In this document: in pieces, positions 17,500 through 26,943 of the stretch | Layout: every line of letters begins with the position of its first letter | Position numbering within the stretch: position 1 is the first letter of the stretch | Assembly (NCBI GenBank): GCA_041200185.1 | Contig: CP165730.1 | Coordinates: 124,001 to 188,000 of the forward strand | Direction: 5' to 3' | From: G041200185 sp041200185 | GTDB lineage: Bacteria; Pseudomonadota; Alphaproteobacteria; BNTO01 | DNA: 64,000 nucleotides | Translations under genes and position numbers: made by a program | Notes under the pieces: generated by a model | What the model was told of the DNA's origin: nothing | What the model saw: only the letters and a program-made list of their open reading frames with translations | Database searches by the model: none

Positions 17500-18339
17500 G
17501 TGAGCTCGTCAACTTGTTTAAAAAAGTCCTTAGAGATCGTACGGCGGCTCGATTGTGGTAGTGCTCGTGTGTGCTCATTGGAAAAGGAACAGTGGGTCGT
17601 TCACGAGTCAGCAAAGCAAGCCATTTTAGACGTCCTTAAAGGGTTACCCTGTTCATCTGTCGCAGCTCAAGCTTACGACAAAATAGCTTCAAAGTTTGAC
17701 GGCTGGTCGGAGTATGATTTTCAAGAAGCAGGATTACGAGTGGCTCCCACGTCTTTTGTGCGCTGGGGAGCCTTTTTGGAGCGTGGTGTCGTACTGATGC
17801 CTCAGAGTTTCATCAATATGGGGGTCTTCATTGACGCAAGGACGATGATTGATTCTCACGTTACGGTAGGATCCTGTTGTCAAATTGGACAAAATTGTCA
17901 CATTGGGGCCGGTGCAGTTTTAGGAGGGGTTCTTGAGCCTCTGTCGGCACGTCCCGTCATCATTGAAGATGATGTTTTTGTGGGGGCCCATGCGACCCTT
18001 GTTGAAGGCGTTTTCATCCGTAGAGGAGCTGTTATAGCAGCGGGTGTTCACCTTACGGCCTCGACGTGGATTTTCGACCGCCATACTGGCCAAAGATGGA
18101 AGGGAGAAGTCCCCCAGAATGCTGTTGTGATTCCTGGAGCCTACTCAGCTGGTTTCCCGGGGATGAGTGTCCAATGTGCCATCATTGACCACTACAAAGA
18201 CGCCCCTGAGTCCGTTATTAATGAGCAACTTCGTTCTCCTTTACCGTCCACAAGTTCTGAGAAAAGTGTCTCTTCGTATCCTATTCCAGAGGTAACGTCA
18301 CCGTCCCCCAACATGCCCTCTTCGGATGATCATGCCTGA
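17500..18339 (+). CDS. dapD: Tetrahydrodipicolinate N-succinyltransferase
   Basis: DapD transfers succinate to tetrahydrodipicolinate in the lysine and meso-diaminopimelate pathway, supplying cell-wall cross-linking. The 279-residue protein has the left-handed beta-helix hexapeptide region, with RVAPTSFVRWGAF, MGVFIDARTMIDSHVTVGSC, IGQNCHIGAGAVLGGVLEP and VFVGAHATLVEGV. The start is GTG 17500, preceded by AGGATAGGG. The C-terminus has a serine/proline-rich tail of about 35 residues that is not part of the enzyme fold. Its end overlaps dapE by 14 bases, so the two are translationally coupled. Confidence 0.95.
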   Translation: MSSSTCLKKSLEIVRRLDCGSARVCSLEKEQWVVHESAKQAILDVLKGLPCSSVAAQAYDKIASKFDGWSEYDFQEAGLRVAPTSFVRWGAFLERGVVLMPQSFINMGVFIDARTMIDSHVTVGSCCQIGQNCHIGAGAVLGGVLEPLSARPVIIEDDVFVGAHATLVEGVFIRRGAVIAAGVHLTASTWIFDRHTGQRWKGEVPQNAVVIPGAYSAGFPGMSVQCAIIDHYKDAPESVINEQLRSPLPSTSSEKSVSSYPIPEVTSPSPNMPSSDDHA

Positions 18340-19465
18340 ACCTCTGCTTTATCTTCTCCAATCCCTTCTCCGACAACCGACCGTTAGCGGAACTCTTTCC
18401 GTAATTGACTCGTTTTTATGCAAAGAGGCATTCGAGACGGAAATTTTGACTTTCCACGGCATTTCGAATCTCTACGCGACGCGATTTCTTGCACCCCACT
18501 TTCCAACTCTAGCTTTTTTGGGACACGCTGATGTCGTTTCCGCTGGAGAGGTCGAAATAGACGGTACCGTTCAAGGTTGGGATCATCCCCCTTTCTCTGG
18601 TTTTTGCGACGAATCGTCCGTCTTTGGGCGTGGAGCTGTTGATATGAAGGGAGCAATCGCTTGCTTCCTTGAAGCTCTACGTCAGCAGCCGCAGCCTCTC
18701 CTTAACGTCATTATCCTCATTTCAGGCGACGAAGAGGGAGATGGAGTTTGGGGGACTCCTGCTGTCCTTGATACTCTTCGGCAACAAGGACGCCTTCCTC
18801 GTATGGACTTTGTCCTCATTGGCGAGCCGACCAGCCGCAAAACTCTTGGCGACATGGTCAAGATCGGGTGCCGAGGAAGCTGCAATATCACAGTGACAGT
18901 GACTGGACAAGGAGGACACGTTGCTTATCCAGAGTTTCTAGCCAATCCCCTTTTGGCTCTTTCTCAGTTTCTTTGCCGACTTCAAAGCAATCCCCTTGGA
19001 GAAGAAGATGAACTTTTTGGTGCCTCTCATGCAGAAGTTACGCAGATATGTTCACCGCCAAGCGCCTGTAACGTCGTTCCAGAAACGGTTACGGCTCAGT
19101 TCAACATACGTTATAATCCCAGTCTTTCCCCAGAGAAGATCAAACGACATTGTGCAGGTCTCGCAGCCCAATACCCTGCTTGTTCCTTTGAGTTTGTTTA
19201 CGACGTCCAAAGTCGTCCTTTCAAATCCACCCGCTCCGATTGCCGAAGTCGACTCATTGAAGTTATAAAAGATGTAACAGGCCTAACGCCGCACATCTCT
19301 GCCTCTGGTGCCAGCTCTGATGCACGATTTTTGCCGGCTTCTCAACCCTTCGCCGAACTCGGCCTACCTGTCCAACAGGCCCACAAAATCAACGAATCCG
19401 TCACGATAGCCGACCTCACCATCCTGTCGCAGATCTACGAGGTTTTTATGAGGAAGATAGCTTAA
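18326..19465 (+). CDS. dapE: Succinyl-diaminopimelate desuccinylase
   Basis: A zinc-dependent M20 hydrolase that removes succinate from N-succinyl-LL-diaminopimelate, downstream of DapD in the same pathway. The 379-residue protein shows the metal and catalytic motifs in order: LGHADVVSAGE, FGRGAVDMKG, ISGDEEGDG (catalytic Glu), IGEPTS, the dimerisation part GCRGSCNITVTVTGQGGHVAYP, and SGASSDARF near the end. The start is ATG 18326 inside the dapD tail; ATG 18332 is an alternative. Confidence 0.95.
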   Translation: MIMPEPLLYLLQSLLRQPTVSGTLSVIDSFLCKEAFETEILTFHGISNLYATRFLAPHFPTLAFLGHADVVSAGEVEIDGTVQGWDHPPFSGFCDESSVFGRGAVDMKGAIACFLEALRQQPQPLLNVIILISGDEEGDGVWGTPAVLDTLRQQGRLPRMDFVLIGEPTSRKTLGDMVKIGCRGSCNITVTVTGQGGHVAYPEFLANPLLALSQFLCRLQSNPLGEEDELFGASHAEVTQICSPPSACNVVPETVTAQFNIRYNPSLSPEKIKRHCAGLAAQYPACSFEFVYDVQSRPFKSTRSDCRSRLIEVIKDVTGLTPHISASGASSDARFLPASQPFAELGLPVQQAHKINESVTIADLTILSQIYEVFMRKIA

Positions 19466-19596
19466 GGCGACACTCCCCGCAGAACTTCCCCAACAGAGAG
19501 GCCAATGAAACCAAAGATAGCGTAAAAAAGCTCAAACGCTTACCGGAAAAGAAGTGAAAAACGAAAACAGGACAACCAGCTAAACCTTAGAGAGCC

Positions 19597-20124
19597 CTAC
19601 TCCCCTTCCACCGCAGGCGCTGGCTTATCCTCACCTTTGGACGGAGTCAAAAAGGCATCCATCTGCGCTTGAGCCTCCTCCTCAGTTTGAGCGACGTTTA
19701 TCTTGATACTTACGGTAACCTCAGGATGAAGAACGATTCTTACCTCATGCATTCCCAGGATTTTGATGGGAGTCTGGATCACCACCTGCGACTTACTTAC
19801 CTCGAACCCTTTGATGCTTGCAGCCTCAGCGACATCAGCACTGCGAACGGAACCAAAAAGATGCCCCGATTCACCGGCTTGTCGGATGACGTCCAGTACC
19901 ACCCCTTCCATGCGTTTCGCCAGAGTTTGTGCCTCTTCCTTGCGTCTTTGGTTGTCAGCCTCAATCTGTTTTCTCTGAGTCTCGAAAAACGCCATATTCT
20001 CCTTCGTAGCCCGCAATGCCTTCTTACGGGGCAACAAAAAATTACGAGCGTAGCCATTCTTCACGGAAACAACAGTTCCAATTGATCCTAGATTTCCAAT
20101 CTTCTCCAATAAAACGACCTGCAT
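19597..20124 (-). CDS. rplI: 50S ribosomal protein L9
   Basis: L9 binds 23S rRNA domain V and stabilises the L1 stalk base. The N-terminal domain is textbook: MQVVLLEKIGNLGSIGTVVS, then VKNGYARNFLLPRKKAL. A long connecting helix (about residues 41-75) and the C-terminal domain GHLFGSVRSADVAEA follow. The 175-residue protein has about 25 extra acidic/proline residues at the C-terminus. The start follows a GGAGAGGAAGG site. The usual partners rpsF and rpsR are not upstream; an rpsR-like sequence is instead at 41.2 kb. Confidence 0.96.
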   Translation of the reverse strand: MQVVLLEKIGNLGSIGTVVSVKNGYARNFLLPRKKALRATKENMAFFETQRKQIEADNQRRKEEAQTLAKRMEGVVLDVIRQAGESGHLFGSVRSADVAEAASIKGFEVSKSQVVIQTPIKILGMHEVRIVLHPEVTVSIKINVAQTEEEAQAQMDAFLTPSKGEDKPAPAVEGE

Positions 20125-20239
20125 GACCTTCCTCTCCTAACCAAACGAAACGGCCGAACGCTACCCGCGCAACCCGACTACAAAAACCACACACCCGATT
20201 GTAACATGCTGCAGGGAGAAAACTCAAGCCATCCTCGGT

Positions 20240-20610
20240 AACCTAGGGGCCTTCTGTTGCCCGGTGGCCCCCAAACCGCGACTCTTAGACTTTTTAACTA
20301 GCCGTTAACACAGCTAATTAAGCAGCCACCTTAGCATTCGCGGCGACACGTCTGCGACGACGCCGGTTGCTATTCACAGAGACAAGACGATTTGTCCTGT
20401 TGCTGTTCCGAGCCGGGATGCTGTTATTGTTGGCATCCATAAGTTTTTGCCCGATAACGGCGGAACAATACCGAACGAACACCAAACCTTTACTACGCCT
20501 GTCGATCCTATTTCACCCCCATGGAAGGTGGAGGTGCCGGGTACCGCCCCCGGGTCCAGTACGCCTATTCCACTTGGCATTTATCGTCATAGCTTGAACC
20601 TCAAGCGATT
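20240..20610 (-). ncRNA. ssrA: Two-piece (circularly permuted) alphaproteobacterial tmRNA
   Basis: On the minus strand the acceptor piece comes first: a T-arm-like CCGGG-GGCGGTA-CCCGG, then CACCTCC (20536-20530) plus A and CC. A six-base linker (20526-20521) leads to the 5' piece GGGGGTGAAATAGGATCGACAG (from 20520). GGGGGTG pairs with CACCTCC as the seven-pair acceptor stem. The coding piece carries a tag frame from GCC at 20434 to TAA at 20320-20318, starting ANNNSIPARN and ending VAANAKVAA. After the stop, a hairpin TAGCTGT-GTTA-ACGGCTA and a GGGGCC/GGCCCC stem close the piece. The tag of about 38 residues with six consecutive arginines is very unusual. tmRNA rescues stalled ribosomes with SmpB, which is not in the window. 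Outer boundaries are approximate. Confidence 0.88.
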
Positions 20611-20770
20611 TCATTTTAGCAGTTATCATAGGGACATGACAATGACGCACTCGTTGAGTGGATAGAAGGAGAAAGGAAAAAGTAGTTAGCGTTCACTAAT
20701 TCTTTGTTCCTAAAAACAAACATGGCAGCGCCGGCTAATTCAACTCAAAATTCCAATGCTATTCACACGT

Positions 20771-21274
20771 CTATAAGCGAGCACCTCCTGAGTCTCTTTT
20801 ACGTCCGGCGGCAAGGGTCTGAACGAGGACAGTTATAGCTTGTCGAGTGTTTTCATCGAGAGACAGAAAGCACAAAAGAAAATCATTGAGGGGATCTCGA
20901 TGCCCATTGTAGCCAGGCTGATTTGTTGAGCGAGAGAAGGGGGGCTGTTCTAAAGGAGCGTTTGGCAAGTGGGGCGCAGAAAAAATCTCCGTCGATTCTT
21001 TAAGAGTGCTCGCGGAATGCGGACGAGATTGAGACGGAGTAGTACACTCTATCTCCTGCAAGAAAAAGCTAAGAGGACACCGGAGAACCCGGCTAAAGTC
21101 AACGAGCCTCTGCAGGCGGAGAGCATTGGTACCCCGTTCATATTTTTGAATCTGTTGGGCTGTCAGGTTCATGAGCTGTCCCAGGGCTTGTTGACTCAAC
21201 CCAAGCTGACGACGCCTGAAACGAATAAGGGAACCGACAGCAGGCCCTACGAAACTCCGCGTGCTTTCGGGCAT
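20771..21274 (-). CDS. XRE-family helix-turn-helix regulator
   Basis: A 167-residue cytoplasmic DNA-binding protein. Residues 12-68 form the lambda-repressor-like domain: IRFRRRQLGLSQQALGQLMN, then LTAQQIQKYERGTNALRLQR. After a disordered proline/serine linker, the C-terminal SLDENTRQAITVLVQTLA resembles the short tail helix of alphaproteobacterial single-domain regulators of this type. Targets are unknown. It stands between tmRNA and the Sel1 gene, all on the minus strand. The ribosome binding site is weak. Confidence 0.88.
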   Translation of the reverse strand: MPESTRSFVGPAVGSLIRFRRRQLGLSQQALGQLMNLTAQQIQKYERGTNALRLQRLVDFSRVLRCPLSFFLQEIECTTPSQSRPHSASTLKESTEIFSAPHLPNAPLEQPPFSRSTNQPGYNGHRDPLNDFLLCFLSLDENTRQAITVLVQTLAAGRKRDSGGARL

Positions 21275-21362
21275 GTAATTTCCGGTGCTATTTCAAGGCC
21301 TTCTTCTGGAGAATACTAGCAAATCAGTCGATTTGAGAATAGCTGGTAGCTTGAGGAGAATT

Positions 21363-22382
21363 CTACCCACCTAAAGCGTATCCTGTTGTTCTGGCTAGCG
21401 TCACGGGGGAGGTCCGAAGGCGTTCTGCGGCAACGACATACGCCATAATTTGCTGAGTACGCAGCGTCATAACCGCCTGCGGATCGGCATTGTCATAAGC
21501 TTTTTTGAAATAAAACTTCGCTTTTTCGTGGTCTCCTTCCGACGAGTAAGTAAACCCAATCTCTGCAGCCGCCAAAACATGACCTCGGTTGGCGGCTTCT
21601 TCCTTGAGCTTGCGAGCCTCAGCGGCTTTCGCTGAATTTAAAGGACTCTGTGCTGCAACCTCCCACAATTTTGCTGTAATGTACATACATTCGGGGTGGC
21701 CATTTTGAGCCCCCATAGCGTAAAACTGTTCGGCCTTTGCCAAGTTAACTTCTACATGATCTCCCTTCTCGTAAAGTCGAGCTACATTGTAAGCTGCCTC
21801 AGGGTGTTTTAACTCACTCGCTTTTTCCCAAACTTTGACAGCCTCCTCGTATGCTCCCTGTTCCCAATACATCTTACCAAGCTTGAAGGCATCCTCCGCA
21901 TTTCCTGCGTCCATGCCCCGTATTAAAGCGTGGATTTCCGCATTTCGCTGTTTCTGTTCTTCAAACTTCTTGACCTTTTTCGCAAGCTCTTCCATAGCTA
22001 TCTGAGCAGCAGCTTTATCCACCAAGGCAGCGGCTTGATAACAGCACATCGCCTGTTTGTATTGGTGCTCAGCCTCATATTTCTGCCCCCAAATCATCAA
22101 CTGATGGAAGACAGCTTTATCATCCGTGGGTCCGTTGGCCGCAATAAGTCGAGCAGTTAGGAGATCTTTTTCTCCTTTCTGAGTCGCCTCCGTCTGACCT
22201 GACTCTTCAGCACCGCCTGAGGCTAAAAATTTCCCGGCTTTTGGCGTATTTGCCGTCTTGGAGGGTGTGACTATGACTTTGCGGACAAGCTTCTCTTGTC
22301 GAGCCTGAACAGGAAGGATAAGCACTCCACTCAGCCCTATACATCCCAACGTCTTAATCCCTAATGTTCTCATTATACGCAT
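21363..22382 (-). CDS. Exported Sel1-like repeat protein
   Basis: A 339-residue protein with a signal peptide (cleavage near VQA-RQ, about residue 27). Residues 90-310 contain tandem TPR/Sel1 repeats, for example DAFKLGKMYWEQGAYEEAVK, HPEAAYNVARLYEKGD, AEQFYAMGAQNGHPECMY and AAEIGFTYSSEGDHEKA. Such proteins act as periplasmic protein-binding scaffolds. ATG 22382 follows GGGGGAAGGACG. It lies 43 bases beyond the end of the HtrA gene on the same strand and may share its transcript. Confidence 0.85.
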   Translation of the reverse strand: MRIMRTLGIKTLGCIGLSGVLILPVQARQEKLVRKVIVTPSKTANTPKAGKFLASGGAEESGQTEATQKGEKDLLTARLIAANGPTDDKAVFHQLMIWGQKYEAEHQYKQAMCCYQAAALVDKAAAQIAMEELAKKVKKFEEQKQRNAEIHALIRGMDAGNAEDAFKLGKMYWEQGAYEEAVKVWEKASELKHPEAAYNVARLYEKGDHVEVNLAKAEQFYAMGAQNGHPECMYITAKLWEVAAQSPLNSAKAAEARKLKEEAANRGHVLAAAEIGFTYSSEGDHEKAKFYFKKAYDNADPQAVMTLRTQQIMAYVVAAERLRTSPVTLARTTGYALGG

Positions 22383-22425
22383 CGTCCTTCCCCCTTTCTT
22401 TTACGTTTCAACTCTTTCGTTCTAT

Positions 22426-23958
22426 CTAATGAATGTACTGCTGAATAATGGCATGTCCTCTTTTAATTTTGATTGTGTATCCATACTGATGTTGAGCATT
22501 TGTTAAAGCTTGCCGCAGCGCTGATATACTTTTCACGGACTGTCCATTCACAGCCAGGATGATATCGTCCTTACGCAAAAAGCTCCTCTCAGGGACCTCG
22601 AGCACGACAACCCCTGTTACGCCACTTTCAACTCGCAAATCGTCTGCTAACTCAGGCGTAATCTCCGTAACGATAACCCCGCTAAGGATATGTTGTCCTC
22701 GAAGCTCAACACCCTGCGGAACTTGGCGCTCTACGGCTGTCATGAACACCCACCGCCCTTTTGGCATTGACTGAGCGCTGATATCGCTTGGCGAAAAGTA
22801 GTCCAGTCGAAAGCGTTCGCCAACAGGGACCATTTTGCAGAAGAACTCGAAAATCTCACGACTCTCAACCGGAAAACCTGCAACGGAAACGATAATGTCG
22901 CCTTCGTGAAGTTCACCACAAGATTCCATAACAACGACGCCTCCTTTTACCGAGAGTCCTTTTTCATTGAAAGCCTCCATGATTGATGGATCCACTGTCT
23001 CAACTCTCAAAGGAACGCGTGTTTCGGGCATGCTGTTTAAAGCCCTCCTCAGAGCATATTGAACAGCTAAGGCCGGGATGAAAAAGCCAACCCCATGTGA
23101 GGCTCCTGTCTGCGAGGCGATGGCACTAGCGATCCCCGCGACTGTCCCTCTCAACGCTCCTTCGAGGAAAATGATGGGGCCACCTGAGTTACCAGGGTTA
23201 ATTTGCGCATCTGTTTGAATCACGACGTTTCCACCAAAAACGCGGTACCCTGCAGAAATGATCCCCTTTGTTACTGTGAGTCCTACACTAAAGGCGTTGC
23301 CAATAGCGATCACAGAATCGCCGACGTAAAATGCCTGAGTCGACAGAGGAAGGGCTGACAAGTGAAGCCGTTGCTGGCGAGCCCCATCAAGCTCTAGGAT
23401 GGCTAGGTCGAGGGACTCATCAACAAAAATGGCTTTTGCTTTCATCGTAACCCCGCTGCTTAGAGTCACCTTGATGACTCTTGCGTGCTTCACAACGTGC
23501 GCACAAGTTGCAACATATCCACGTGAGTCAACAATCACGCCGGACCCACTGGCTCGCCTTAATGCCGAACGCATGCCGAAAAACATTCCGAAAAAAGGAT
23601 CGTCACTGAAAGGGCTGATCGTTTCTCGTTCACCAATGGCGTTGATACTGACGACAGCAGGCATGACTCTTTGAACTGTTTCCGCTGTTTTGCCGAGCGT
23701 TCTAACCTGAGGCGTTGGCTCTAAGTTAAGCTCCCTCTCCCGACGTAGACGGCGCTCCTCATTGCCACGCAGACACCGACTATCTGAATTTCGACCTTTT
23801 GGTGCATTTTTCTCGTCAGGATTATCCAGAGTAGGTCTATCTTTCGCGATTTCCTCCTCTGCAGCTTGTTGGTCGGGCCCTGCGTTCTCGGCGTAACACG
23901 GCAGGCACATAGCCTCTATCATCCACCATGCCCATTGCCGTCTCATTCTGTTGATCAT
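22426..23958 (-). CDS. HtrA/DegP-type periplasmic serine protease
   Basis: A 510-residue envelope quality-control protease. After an N-terminal signal (ending near CYA-EN, residue 23) and a charged linker, the trypsin-like domain shows the triad: His154 in CAHVVKHA, Asp184 in SLDLAILEL and Ser258 in INPGNSGGP. Two PDZ-like regions follow (about 325-390 and 420-505), the second with GVVVLEVPERSFLRKDDIIL. The first is divergent. ATG 23958 follows AGGGGGAACGA. The gene sits in a minus-strand envelope cluster with MlaA and the Sel1 protein. Confidence 0.93.
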   Translation of the reverse strand: MINRMRRQWAWWMIEAMCLPCYAENAGPDQQAAEEEIAKDRPTLDNPDEKNAPKGRNSDSRCLRGNEERRLRRERELNLEPTPQVRTLGKTAETVQRVMPAVVSINAIGERETISPFSDDPFFGMFFGMRSALRRASGSGVIVDSRGYVATCAHVVKHARVIKVTLSSGVTMKAKAIFVDESLDLAILELDGARQQRLHLSALPLSTQAFYVGDSVIAIGNAFSVGLTVTKGIISAGYRVFGGNVVIQTDAQINPGNSGGPIIFLEGALRGTVAGIASAIASQTGASHGVGFFIPALAVQYALRRALNSMPETRVPLRVETVDPSIMEAFNEKGLSVKGGVVVMESCGELHEGDIIVSVAGFPVESREIFEFFCKMVPVGERFRLDYFSPSDISAQSMPKGRWVFMTAVERQVPQGVELRGQHILSGVIVTEITPELADDLRVESGVTGVVVLEVPERSFLRKDDIILAVNGQSVKSISALRQALTNAQHQYGYTIKIKRGHAIIQQYIH

Positions 23959-23967
23959 TCGTTCCCC

Positions 23968-24819
23968 CTATCGATTGATTGGCTGCTGCAAAACCAACCC
24001 CCTCAGTTTAGAGTAGCGGTTGACGGAGTTGTTTTCAATATCCTCGTAGATACTATCGATCTTAGATCGTGAGATAAGAAGCGATGATACCTGAATTCCC
24101 GTATCTTTATAAACCAGTTCGTGGTGTGCGTTAGCTGGTAGATTTTTGTTCAAAGCAAGTAAAAACATGGGATCGAGGAAGCTATCAAGAAGGAAACCCA
24201 AGGCTCCGCGGAAGGTTGTAGGGCCAACACCAGGAACGACCAGATAAGGCCCTGGCTTCATTCCCCAAACCTTGAGCGTTTCTGTGAATCCTGTTGGTGT
24301 TTCTCGGGTGTTCATTTTACCGGCAACATCGATGATCCCGCCAAATCCAAGGAGGGTATTCGTCGCGAATCGGCCAATGGTTTTCCCAGCTTCTTCCCAA
24401 TTTCCCTGAAGAACACGGCAAAGAAAGCGAGCGGGAGCCAGTAAGTTCGACACAAAATTTGCAAGACCAGACTGTACGGGTTTTGGCAAAACCTTACTAT
24501 AAGTCAGGGCCACAGGACGAACAAAGAGAAGGTCGACCCCTCTGTGCATCCCGTACAAAACACGATTCATTCTCTCAAAAGGGTCGCTTTTGGCAACATC
24601 AATTTCAGGTGCCGAGAGACCCTGAAGTTCAGCTTCCCAATCCTCTTCCAACTCACCCTCTGATGTACCTAGTTGTTCTCCATCTTGTAAGGAGGCACCA
24701 GACTGGATCACGCTTTGAAGAGAGGGGGGTGACGGGGAGTTAACCTCTTGCTCAACGTTTTTAGTCATCGTCGAACACCCAACAAAGAGAAAAGGAAGAC
24801 ACCACAAAATCTTTTGCAT
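23968..24819 (-). CDS. mlaA: MlaA/VacJ-family outer-membrane lipoprotein
   Basis: MlaA removes surface phospholipids from the outer membrane and passes them to the Mla pathway. Starting at ATG 24819 (283 residues, after GTGAGGTAGCT), it has a lipoprotein signal with lipobox FVGC. The domain is recognisable from DPFERMNRVLYGMHRGVD, then NFVSNLLAPARFLCRVLQG, RFATNTLLGFGGIIDVAGKM and YLVVPGVGPTTFRGALGFL. No other mla gene is in the window. The stop is 9 bases before the HtrA start, so the two are probably cotranscribed. Confidence 0.93.
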   Translation of the reverse strand: MQKILWCLPFLFVGCSTMTKNVEQEVNSPSPPSLQSVIQSGASLQDGEQLGTSEGELEEDWEAELQGLSAPEIDVAKSDPFERMNRVLYGMHRGVDLLFVRPVALTYSKVLPKPVQSGLANFVSNLLAPARFLCRVLQGNWEEAGKTIGRFATNTLLGFGGIIDVAGKMNTRETPTGFTETLKVWGMKPGPYLVVPGVGPTTFRGALGFLLDSFLDPMFLLALNKNLPANAHHELVYKDTGIQVSSLLISRSKIDSIYEDIENNSVNRYSKLRGLVLQQPINR

Positions 24820-25364
24820 AGCTACCTCACTCTCTCGCACAGTGCTCCTTAAGACTATTCACGCTTCCTAGTAATTCGCGAAAAATACGTCGTTTTCTTA
24901 TCGACTTGCACATTTTCACCCCCCCAGACAAGAAAGACTCTTTGAGACAAAGAGGATCCACCCCCGACGGCAACAACCGCCTATAGAACCCTGCGCCACG
25001 CGAGCTGAATCCCAAAATTAGCTACACTTCTTCACTTCCTCACCTCAATCTACCATGATTCACTTACCAGAAGAAATTGCCTCAACTTTTGGGCGGAAAC
25101 GGCTACACTGGTCATTCGGCGCTTGCTTCATTATTGATCGTTTACTAGGTCGGAAAGGTTGATTTTTCAAAAGAGAAATCCATTCATACAATCGCAGCTC
25201 ATCAGAGTTGATCTTGTTGCTCTAAGGCAACATGCATGAAGAGCAGTTCACCAAAAAACAAAATGTTCCGTTTATCCCCGTCTTAAAAACTGGCACACTC
25301 AGCATTGTGGTGAGGAGAAGTTCGACGTTAGGTCACGGTTTTTTAGATACGAGGAAGGTTACAT
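24820..25364. other. Divergent intergenic region with a leader hairpin
   Basis: About 545 bases separate mlaA from the barrel gene on the other strand. A hairpin TGTTGC-TCTAAG-GCAACA at 25215-25232 lies in the probable 5' leader of the barrel gene. No credible reading frame is seen. Confidence 0.5.
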
Positions 25365-26858
25365 ATGAGTAAAAAGTTATTAGTCATGGGTGCGGCTTTT
25401 GCGATGGGCACTTGCGCGCCACAGTTGACAGAGGCATGGACAGGGTTCTATGTAGGTATCCAGGGTGGTTTGGATTTAAAACAGATTAAGATCTACGACG
25501 GTACGAAGCACACCCCAGGTAGCACGACCCACACAGTGAAGGCGGGTAAGTATTTCACCTACGACGCCGACAAGGGTTTGCAGGCTATCACGACAAAAGA
25601 AACGAAGGGGACTCTAAACTGCACGAGTAGCGCTCTCGCTGGCAGCGATGATTACGCAGCCACTCCTTGGGTGTACTTGCTGCGTCCATCGGCCTATTTG
25701 ATGGCGGGTTACAACTACCGTATATCTAGCTTGTTCATTGTTGGTGTGGAAGCTAGAGCGGGTGTGACATTCGGTGCCCATAAGTACGATGGGTTTACGA
25801 AGACAAGTCCTGCCAGTATGTACGGAACAAAGGGTGATATTCCATCTGATACCAACAAGGATGCGACGAACTACACGGTCAAAACATACAGCGAAAAAGA
25901 GGACAGTTACTACGCCGACGCAAACAAATTTAGTACTCAAGTGGAAGTCAAGACGAACTTTAGCGCTGATGCTTCCTTGCGCCTAGGTTTTGTTATTCCT
26001 GGAGACCGCTTTGCTGTGTTCTTGAAAGGTGGAATAGGTGTTGATCGTCAAGAAATCAAGTTTAACAGAGCTGGATTTGGTCCGTGGATCTATGAAGCAG
26101 CTCTGCAGGCGGCTCAGGCTGACGCGAAGGTTGCTTACATGAATTCTAAGATCACTATGCGTAGTGCCGAGAAGAGTAATTATGGCACCCAGAACATAAC
26201 GGCGGATTCGGCCAACAATGTTGTTCTCTTCGGCAATATACGTGACAGCCTTTACTTCGGATTTGGTCCTGACAAGGTTTTGTACGCTTCCTACGTTGAT
26301 CCAAACAACTTCGCGTCCATCACTAAGGACGACAATCTCTATGAGGATATGGCGTGTATATTAGCAGACAATCTTGCAAGTGCGGAGCACGGTCTTTCCG
26401 AGCAGGCTCTTGCGAAGGCTAAGAGTTTGGATCCATCCTTGTCTGAAAGCAAATCAGTGTTTACTTGCCATGTTGGTGTTGACTTTGAGTACAAGGTTGC
26501 CAAGAATCTGTTGTTGCGTCTGTTCTATGAGTGGAAATGGAACAAGGGATTCTGGATTGATCAGACATCATCTGTGATGAGGGGGCAAACGTCATCTGAT
26601 ATGGATAAGTGGATGGACAGCGATGAAGCAAAGGATGTTGTGAATAGGTACGTTGCTGGAGCGCTTTCTAGCGATGGCAAGCCGATCTTCACAACCGACA
26701 AGGAAAAAACTGCGGCGTTCAATGGAGTATTAGGTAAGTTGAAGGGATATTTTGCTTCTTTCCCTGCTGAAGGCAGTAGCCTAGGTACTGTAGATCATCG
26801 CGTGAAGGTTAAGAACTGTAGTCATACCTTTGGTGTGGCAATAGCCTATAAGTTCTAG
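25365..26858 (+). CDS. Large outer-membrane beta-barrel protein
   Basis: A 497-residue protein with a signal peptide (MSKKLLVMGAAFAMG, cleavage near TEA-WTG). It opens with TGFYVGIQGGLDLKQ, the usual first strand of porin-like barrels, and ends HTFGVAIAYKF with a terminal phenylalanine. Strands such as LMAGYNYRISSLFIVGVEAR and DASLRLGFVIPGDRFAVFLK alternate with long loops rich in Lys, Asp, Ser and Thr. Codon use is smooth, suggesting high expression. ATG 25365 follows GAGGAAGG. It may be a major surface protein; exact family unknown. Confidence 0.85.
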   Translation: MSKKLLVMGAAFAMGTCAPQLTEAWTGFYVGIQGGLDLKQIKIYDGTKHTPGSTTHTVKAGKYFTYDADKGLQAITTKETKGTLNCTSSALAGSDDYAATPWVYLLRPSAYLMAGYNYRISSLFIVGVEARAGVTFGAHKYDGFTKTSPASMYGTKGDIPSDTNKDATNYTVKTYSEKEDSYYADANKFSTQVEVKTNFSADASLRLGFVIPGDRFAVFLKGGIGVDRQEIKFNRAGFGPWIYEAALQAAQADAKVAYMNSKITMRSAEKSNYGTQNITADSANNVVLFGNIRDSLYFGFGPDKVLYASYVDPNNFASITKDDNLYEDMACILADNLASAEHGLSEQALAKAKSLDPSLSESKSVFTCHVGVDFEYKVAKNLLLRLFYEWKWNKGFWIDQTSSVMRGQTSSDMDKWMDSDEAKDVVNRYVAGALSSDGKPIFTTDKEKTAAFNGVLGKLKGYFASFPAEGSSLGTVDHRVKVKNCSHTFGVAIAYKF

Positions 26859-26943
26859 TGGTTGACATCGTGGAGCTGGCTTTTTGAGTCGGCTCTACTT
26901 TTTTGTTTTGTGATGCGTGGAGTGCTTGTTATTTTGGTTTTTT

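Noticed and set aside
20374..20580. Minus-strand 68-codon ORF over the tmRNA
   Set aside because: It crosses the tmRNA acceptor and coding pieces in the wrong frame; the tag frame ending in AKVAA explains the sequence better.
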